Below are positions 59,901 to 64,000 of a stretch of DNA of 64,000 nt, one piece after another (position 1 is the first letter of the stretch; each line of letters starts with the position of its first letter). The notes below the pieces were generated by a model. That model worked only from the letters and a program-made list of their open reading frames with translations. It had not been told where the DNA came from and searched no databases. The position numbers and the translations under genes were made by a program. Source of the stretch: Colias croceus (lineage: Eukaryota; Arthropoda; Insecta; Lepidoptera; Pieridae); NCBI RefSeq assembly GCF_905220415.1, contig NC_059545.1, forward strand, positions 5,962,001 to 6,026,000, written 5' to 3'.

Positions 59901-60513
59901 GTTTTTAACGCAGTTATTACTTGTGAGATAAACGAGCTTTATCGGGTATTTTTATATCATAGTGATATAATCTAATGTTGATTGAAACTTATATCTTATA
60001 AATGTTAACTCCACAAAATTATTTAATCATTTTTTTAGGAAGAGTTTTTAAAAAGTTACATAAGTGTCAGTCCAAACACTATAAAACTTTTCATATTTTT
60101 AATGGGCTAATATCAACTGATCTCTTGAGTACGATATTATAACAAAGTTATCACGTAAATGTCTACTATTATTAAAAAGTTGGTAAACACATTTGCAATG
60201 GAGTAAAATGGAGGTGTGTTGTTTGAAATAGTGAACGAAAATAATATATCGAGAGCCTCGTAATAGATTTAATGGAGGATTTTTTAGTTTGTATATAGTG
60301 AACGAACAGAGCCTTTCATTTCAAAATTAAACTAGTTCGTGAGTGCTTTTAAGGGTAAGAGATACAAAGGGTTCCGTCTACTGAGCCGTCAATAAACAAA
60401 CCTTCCCACAAAACTACTCAGGTTCAGTCACGCGTATAATAAGCGTTTCGCTACAAAAGTATGATATATAGTATTATCAATTTTAGGTTTCTATATTGAA
60501 ACTATTATTCTAG

Positions 60514-61254
60514 CCGGAAATGTATGTAATCCGTCATTGTATACAATTCCTAGGAAATGTATGTAATTCCTAAAATCGCACGGAAATGTGTGAAATAAAT
60601 TATTTTATACACATTGCCTAGGAAATCTATACATTTCCTAAATAGCAATCGGAAATGTATAATGAAATAATATTGGAAGGTACACGGGTCGATGGGGGGA
60701 GAATCTCATCAGAATTTTTGGTTTGGATAAGGGGGTGGGTTAGGTTAGGTTCGTGTTTTTTAAAACTACGTAGAAATCGGCGTCCGAACGTCGGCTCACG
60801 ACCTCTTTTTGTAGAATTTTGGAAAAAGACGAATTTCGGCATATTGCAAAATGCCGGCCGTTTGTAATACGGCAGATTATACAATCCGACTGGGACGTGT
60901 ACAAGGGGACAGCGGGACTAGGGGACTGATTACTAACCAAATGAAAATTTGATTTGATTGAATATAAATTGATTTAAGAAATGTTAATTAGTAAAATAAT
61001 ATGAACATATTATTATTCTTTTACGGTAAGACTGTTACCCGATACAGTGTTTTATTACAGAAATCATTTATTTTATACATTTCCTAATACGATATTGGAA
61101 TTGTATACAATTCCTAGGAAGATTATACATTTCCTAGGATATCCATGCATTAAATAGTTTATTAAACAATATTTTATACATTTCCTAAATGGTATCGGAA
61201 TTGTACACATTTCCTAGGATTTATATACAATTCCTTGATTTCATACATTTCCGG
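60514..61254. mobile_element. inverted-repeat element with CCTAGGAAATGTATA subrepeats, 741 bp
   Basis: Ends CCGGAAATGTATG and CATACATTTCCGG. Many palindrome-like TATACATTTCCTAGGAAATG units lie near both ends, while 60665-60960 is a distinct GC-richer core without these units. No credible protein. Confidence 0.7.
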
Positions 61255-62652
61255 TAACATATACATAAATCGTATCTATATTTCACAGCATGAAAATACG
61301 GCTATTTTGTTGGAAATTTTTAAGTATGTGTATGTGTAAGCGTGTCAGTAAGCGGACGAATGAAGATGGATGACAACTAAAACTAAAAACTGCTCCTTTT
61401 GCCATACTTGGAAACGAAGTGACTTTCTAAAACTCAGTTAATAAATAAGCTTTATATGGGTAAAATTTTTGTTTAGTAATTTTTTTAACCAACAAGTTTA
61501 CTGTAATATAAAAACTAAAAAGCATCCATCAGTCCATTACTATAGAATTCCGTAAAATCGGGTTTTTTTACTTATTTTTTTTTATCATAACTTTAAAATG
61601 GCACAGAGAAAAAGCTTTAGTTGAACTTTTTTCAAATTATTTTAATATTGTCACTTAAAGTAGTACCTTCATAATTAATTATAATTAGTTTTTAATATGA
61701 TGCAAATAATTAATACATTATTGCCCTTTATCGTTTAACAAAACATATTACAAAGTCAACAGAGAAGGTGGGACCTTTAAAAAATTAATCGCCTACGCTA
61801 AATGATATTTTCATTATGATAGAAGCGTCAATTTTCAAGGAACACTTATCTTTTTACAACGCACTTGGTCGTCCTACGCGAGATTTCATACGAACCTATC
61901 AAAGCGAACGTAATGGAGATACCTACATGAGAACTTTATAAATATAGCCGACATTTTTCAGATTCCAAACATAAGAGCTCCATTATTATTTTTCTGTGAA
62001 ATGTTCCACATATTCTCCTTTCATGAAATTCATAGTCCCTCATAGTCCTTTTATATTCGTATTCGCACACATCATTCTCATAGTAAAACATTCTAATAAG
62101 GACAGATGTTGGAGTAATCCCGTTTGTTTACGACTGAGAAATTATGTATGCATACGTCCATTATCATCAAAATTAAATTATTTTACCCAGAGACAAACAT
62201 AGATAATTTATGCTTAATTTTATGAGTTTGTTTGCTTAATTTTATACACTAGGTCTAAGCTAGGACAATATAAAAGAAACATGATAATATTTCGATTGTA
62301 CTTTTCGCCCGGGTTCTCTCTCGCGTTCTTCTCAATTAAGATCTTTAATGTAGAAACTGAACATTAGTTAAAATTCAGATACTAAGTATACTGATTATAA
62401 AAAGTCATTTGTTACTAGCAGCACAGAGTGGGTATCTGTGCAGGAAAAAAAATATACAAGTATTTCCAAAGTACGATATATTTAGAATCCATATGTAAGA
62501 TGTAACTGATAAAAGTCCTCAAAGCTCGCCTTTTTAGCGTATTCTATATGTTTTTTCCTGTAAAGACGCCTTTCCATTAGCTGCCAAGAAGTAACAAAAT
62601 TCGCATAGTCACACATTTTCCCATGTATAGATAATATTATTGTGAGTGTGGG
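61255..62652. other. AT-rich DNA
   Basis: No gene or recognised repeat. Confidence 0.5.
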
Positions 62653-62740
62653 GAATATAAAAGCATCGGTGTAAGTAGGTCATGGAGCGACCTGTTGAAT
62701 GTTCTCGACACACGTCCCCGGCACCGACCTCTCCCTGCAC
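62653..62740 (+). promoter_or_regulatory. candidate promoter and first exon
   Basis: AATATAAAAG near 62653 is a good TATA box; about 30 nt downstream lies CATGGAG and a GC-rich stretch ending in CTGCAC|GTAAGT (donor at 62741). The ATG at 62682 would give MERPVECSRHTSPAPTSPC. Downstream exons would lie outside the window. A minus-strand exon in the same GC-rich patch is an alternative. Confidence 0.3.
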
Positions 62741-63189
62741 GTAAGTTTATTAGTATATTAATTGACACGTACTATTCGCCGTATTTTATTGCAAGTGCTA
62801 ATGGTGAAACAAACAAAAACAAATAAAAGATGCACTCCCAACATTTATATATCCTGATTATACCTAATCTAATAACTATCTATCTCTATGTATATAAAAT
62901 ATTGGTTGATTCCCTTATAATAAGCACAAAGTTGAAAATGGTTAAGATGAAAATTGTGAGGTCTCAGGAAACAATTGATAGCACCTATACCTTACTGTTC
63001 TTCAAATGTCGTTGATGAGATGCAAATAAAATAGTTTTCGTCAGAGTTAATTAAAATATAGGTAAAATATGTAAAAGGAAGATTTGTAATACACTATTAA
63101 GAAAATATAAAATTTAAGTAGGTCTTAAAATTTGATTACAAAAAATATTTCTTTTATAGAGTTCGTTAAATTCATTGTAGGTACATGTA

Positions 63190-63457
63190 TACAGGGTGTC
63201 CCACTGTTGGTATCCTGAGCTGAAAGGAGGTTATAGTTTTGCATACGCTGAGTACGTAAAATACTTATAAAATTCCAGACGCATTTTTTTCAAATAGATG
63301 AATTCTTAAAACTCTATGTGTACATAACAAACAACCCGCCCAACTTTGCCACCAGCACGTGAGCTATCGTTTAAGATTGTGTTTTCATAGACAAAATGCT
63401 CACATTAGAGAAACAGTATATGCTGGCTGCGCGATACCAATAGTGGGACACCCTGTA
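63190..63457. mobile_element. mariner-like MITE, ~268 bp including TA
   Basis: Ends CAGGGTGTCCCACTGTTGGT and, in complement, CAGGGTGTCCCACTATTGGT; TA at 63190-63191 and 63456-63457. Interior non-coding. Shares the CAGGGTGT tip with the large palindromic element at 22341. Confidence 0.85.
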
Positions 63458-63802
63458 TTGTATATTCACAAATGAACACGAAGCGTAGGTAGGCACAAGT
63501 ACATATATTTTTATTGAAATATTCATACTGCCTACGTAAATGCAATCAAATCCTTTCTAAGACGTCTAGACCGATAGTTATATTAGAAAATCGAATACAT
63601 CTGTGAAAATGGTAATTGAATATTCTGCTTAATTGAATATTGGCTACCTCAGTAAATAGATAACCTGTATCAAGAGCGTAGTAATTGAATTTCACGTGAA
63701 GATTAAATATAGACTCGATGCCTTCATAATATCGCTTGTTAGTTGTTTAGAATATTGAAGGATATTTCTCCTTGCTAAGAGCATATAATATAATAAACTA
63801 AC

Positions 63803-64000
63803 TTTTCACCCGCGGCCTCGGCCGCTTTGTCTAAAACCTAATAAAGGAGATTGCCCAAGTGACTATGGCACTTGGTATCGCAATCAAACTTATTGTGTCA
63901 AGATGAAATATAGCTCAATTTGAAGCTTGATGTTAGTATTTTTAGAAACGATTAAAGTTTTTATATAAATAAGCCGCAGTTCGTGACAATAAAAATAAAA
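63803..64000 (-). mobile_element. Helitron-like fragment reaching window end
   Basis: CACCCGCGGCCTCGGCCGCTTTGTCTAAAAC is the reverse of the Helitron hairpin end seen elsewhere here, with a mutated CTAG tip. Confidence 0.5.

Noticed and set aside
60735..60750. TTAGG insect telomeric repeats inside the element at 60514-61254
   Set aside because: Only two to three imperfect units (GGGTTAGGTTAGGTT), too few to indicate telomere origin or a telomere-targeted retrotransposon.
1..64000. CRISPR arrays, operons, ribosome binding sites, bacterial or viral genes
   Set aside because: The DNA is an animal nuclear locus with spliced genes; no regularly spaced repeats with unique spacers and no viral proteins were recognised.

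Overview
The window looks like nuclear DNA of a moth or butterfly. Evidence: strongly AT-rich non-coding DNA; GT-AG introns in every multi-exon gene; several copies of Helitron-like elements with the GCGGGCGAAGC...CTAG end typical of Lepidoptera; an ommochrome-binding-protein-like gene; and insect-style promoters (TATA box plus TCAGT initiator). I did not identify the species.

Layout. 1-2.2 kb is repeat-rich intergenic DNA. 2.26-11.96 kb holds three plus-strand genes: a secreted acid lipase of five exons, an intron-poor ommochrome-binding-protein-like gene, and a second acid lipase of five exons. The two lipases have identical internal exon lengths and phases, so they are tandem duplicates with the binding-protein-like gene between them. 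12-15.3 kb is AT-rich DNA with no gene I can support.

From 57.9 kb down to 15.3 kb, on the minus strand, runs one large gene: the orthologue of vertebrate BAIAP3/Munc13-4 (Drosophila staccato). I traced 22 coding exons with matching splice phases. They encode 1126 residues with an N-terminal C2 domain, a Munc13-homology (MUN-type) region and a C-terminal C2 domain. The true start codon lies upstream and was not found. It is a vesicle-priming/tethering protein, expected on the cytosolic side of membranes, and unrelated in function to the secreted proteins around it. One of its introns contains a complete intronless plus-strand gene for a secreted Ala/Pro/Ser/Tyr-rich, cuticle-like protein, built of three nearly equal blocks separated by KKR sites. 

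The introns also host many mobile elements: a TA-flanked nested palindrome whose left arm was interrupted by a LINE tail, several inverted-repeat elements, Helitron-like copies and a tRNA-derived SINE. 57.9-64 kb has more inverted-repeat elements and a weak candidate promoter/first exon near 62.7 kb, but no confident gene.

The points most worth a second look are the three-block precursor-like secreted protein, the degenerate tandem copies of a BAIAP3 exon end with its splice donor, the nested palindromic element, a 392-bp insertion with a perfect 20-bp direct repeat, and a GC-AG intron present in one lipase but not its duplicate. I see no clear case of an undescribed multi-gene system.
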